The notes beneath the pieces were generated by a model, which was not told the DNA's origin, did no database searches, and saw nothing but the letters and a program-made list of their open reading frames with translations. The translations under genes were made by a program, and so were the position numbers. From Bacteroidota bacterium (lineage in GTDB: Bacteria > Bacteroidota > Bacteroidia > 2-12-FULL-35-15), in the NCBI GenBank assembly GCA_017303895.1, contig JAFLBF010000020.1, positions 1 through 61,781 on the forward strand: 61,781 nucleotides of DNA, read 5' to 3'. This document shows, piece after piece, positions 60,973 to 61,781 of this stretch (position 1 is the stretch's first letter; each line of letters opens with the position of its first letter).

Positions 60973-61269
60973 TCACCTTACAAAGAGTCCACAAACTATT
61001 CCACCAATTAGTCCAAGTCCAAGTATAGGTGCATATTTTTTTGTGATAATTGCGTCAGGTAAACTTAAAATTAGTCCGACAAACCCACCTTTTAGCCAAT
61101 TAGGAATAGGTAGTTCCATATTGAATATTACAAAACCAATTGCAAATCTACTTATAAACGAAGCTGTCATTGCTTTGGTTTTGTCCTCGAAAGTCATAAA
61201 GAACATTGGAATGATTGAAACTATTCCAAATATTGTTCCCGCAATAAGTCCTTTAACAATATTGTTCAT
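60973..61269 (-). CDS. Small membrane protein, unknown function
   Basis: A 98-residue protein with three to four hydrophobic segments (about 4-24, 36-50, 60-78, 82-97) and short polar loops. It has glycine-rich helices such as GLGLIGGIVCGLFV. No family is recognised. It lies 4 bp from the DUF5655-like gene on the same strand, in the last complete cassette. Confidence 0.65.
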   Translation of the reverse strand: MNNIVKGLIAGTIFGIVSIIPMFFMTFEDKTKAMTASFISRFAIGFVIFNMELPIPNWLKGGFVGLILSLPDAIITKKYAPILGLGLIGGIVCGLFVR

Positions 61270-61273
61270 CTGT

Positions 61274-61618
61274 CTATTTTTTAAGTTCGTAAGCTTCTTT
61301 TAACCATGCTAGCAATTCTTTGTCAATGTCTTTGGGTTTTGTCAACTTGATAGTGTGGTGAAAACGATTTGCAGAGGCCTGTTCCACTTTAGTAACCCTG
61401 TCACTTGTCAGTTTGTAGTTTAGATGAACTTCAAGGTTTATAAAGTCTTTACGTGTATAAACTCCTGCAAATCCAAATCTGTTTCCAATGTGAATACTTG
61501 TCTTTTTCGGTTCAATTTTCAGTTGTCCGAATTTCTGAAGTTCAGCAATTAACTTTTCGTAAATGTCAGTTACGATTTTTACTTTGTCTTTTAAATGGTC
61601 AACCTCTGAATATTCCAT
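61274..61618 (-). CDS. DUF5655-like protein
   Basis: A 114-residue cytoplasmic protein. FAGVYTRKDFINLEVHLNYK, RVTKVEQASANRFHHTIKL and DIDKELLAWLKEAYELKK are the DUF5655 pattern found in predicted transport or DNA-associated proteins of unknown function. It is the first gene of the cassette shared with the small membrane protein, just right of which the last palindrome begins. Confidence 0.8.
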   Translation of the reverse strand: MEYSEVDHLKDKVKIVTDIYEKLIAELQKFGQLKIEPKKTSIHIGNRFGFAGVYTRKDFINLEVHLNYKLTSDRVTKVEQASANRFHHTIKLTKPKDIDKELLAWLKEAYELKK

Positions 61619-61653
61619 TGTCGTTGTCTGTTTACTGTCGTCTATGGGTTGCT

Positions 61654-61781
61654 GCTAACGGTTTGCGGCTTGGCGTAGTGGGGGCTTTTCAGCACAAAAC
61701 TTCATACGAAGCCGAAAGTTCAAATTTAAGAAAAACTGTCATACGAAGCACGTCCGCCCCCATTACGCCAAACCGCTGTTA
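61654..61781. repeat. attC-like palindrome 4 (reaches the window end)
   Basis: The left arm is GCTAACGGTTTGCGGCTTGG followed by CGTAGTGGGGGC. The right arm is ACGTCCGCCCCCATTACGCC followed by AAACCGCTGTTA at the last base. The arms are nearly complementary over 30 bp and the centre contains CATACGAAG twice. A cassette probably continues beyond the window. Confidence 0.75.

Noticed and set aside
54107..61781. CRISPR array in the repeat-rich right end
   Set aside because: The repeats are ~130-bp imperfect palindromes separated by whole genes, not short direct repeats with uniform spacers, and no cas gene is present.

Overview
The window comes from a member of the Bacteroidota; the order is not certain. 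The evidence is a GldA-like ABC ATPase, several proteins ending in type IX secretion (T9SS) sorting domains, an OMP_b-brl/CarboxypepD-type TonB receptor, HYC_CC_PP and PD40/TPR proteins, and promoters of the TAnnTTTG type. Most genes lack a Shine-Dalgarno sequence.

Region 1 (1 to about 20.76 kb) looks like ordinary chromosome. It holds metK (partial), an M13 peptidase, gldA, rsgA and dtd, a MacB/FtsX permease, ogt, a MarR-led fatty-acid beta-oxidation operon (marR, multifunctional FadB/J-like protein, thiolase, acyl-CoA dehydrogenase), a TPR membrane protein, two methyltransferase/YwbE-type genes, a TPR-PD40-SPOR envelope protein, a ygiD-like dioxygenase, a lipoprotein and a four-helix-bundle (S23-type) gene framed by two copies of a palindromic repeat. 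Its intergenic gaps carry degenerate 7-bp tandem repeats.

Region 2 (about 20.76 to 53.93 kb) is an AT-rich metal (copper-type) resistance island. Nearly every gene is on the minus strand. It contains a PepSY-like protein, a TonB receptor and a two-component system. Next comes a Cus-type RND efflux operon (two adaptors, an outer-membrane factor, and an RND pump split into two cistrons), then a CopZ-like chaperone, a CopA ATPase and an AraC regulator fused to an HMA-like domain. A second operon has a SERCA-like ATPase, an ATP-cone/Mrr-type nuclease, a small membrane protein and a P-loop NTPase. The rest is a secreted M43 protease, a Csp/DUF326-like cysteine-rich protein, a methyltransferase, a DUF2147 protein, an AraC regulator, an HMA lipoprotein, a T9SS-exported multicopper oxidase between two paralogous T9SS proteins, and an HYC_CC_PP protein. 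The right end is a recombinase module on the plus strand: MerR-like regulator, small protein and large serine recombinase, each with a strong Shine-Dalgarno sequence. A divergent coiled-coil/winged-helix gene lies across an 11-bp-phased repeat array. Fossil copies of the recombinase 3' end occur at 20764, 25932 and 54027. They suggest that elements accreted one after another at a site overlapping the recombinase tail.

Region 3 (about 54.1 kb to the end) is a cassette-like array with no visible integrase. Imperfect palindromes of about 130 bp, resembling attC sites, separate small minus-strand cassettes: TfoX/SnoaL/AraC, then a RecQ-like helicase-nuclease with an overlapping partner gene (candidate defence pair), then a small membrane protein with a DUF5655-like protein. 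An IS1182-type element with a frameshifted transposase sits inside the first palindrome.

The strongest regulatory observation is a shared promoter layout in front of the response regulator, the PepSY gene and the TonB receptor: two 8-bp half-sites 11 bp apart, then the -7 box at fixed distance. The copA promoter has a different layout, two perfect 10-bp repeats 21 bp apart, suited to an AraC-type activator.
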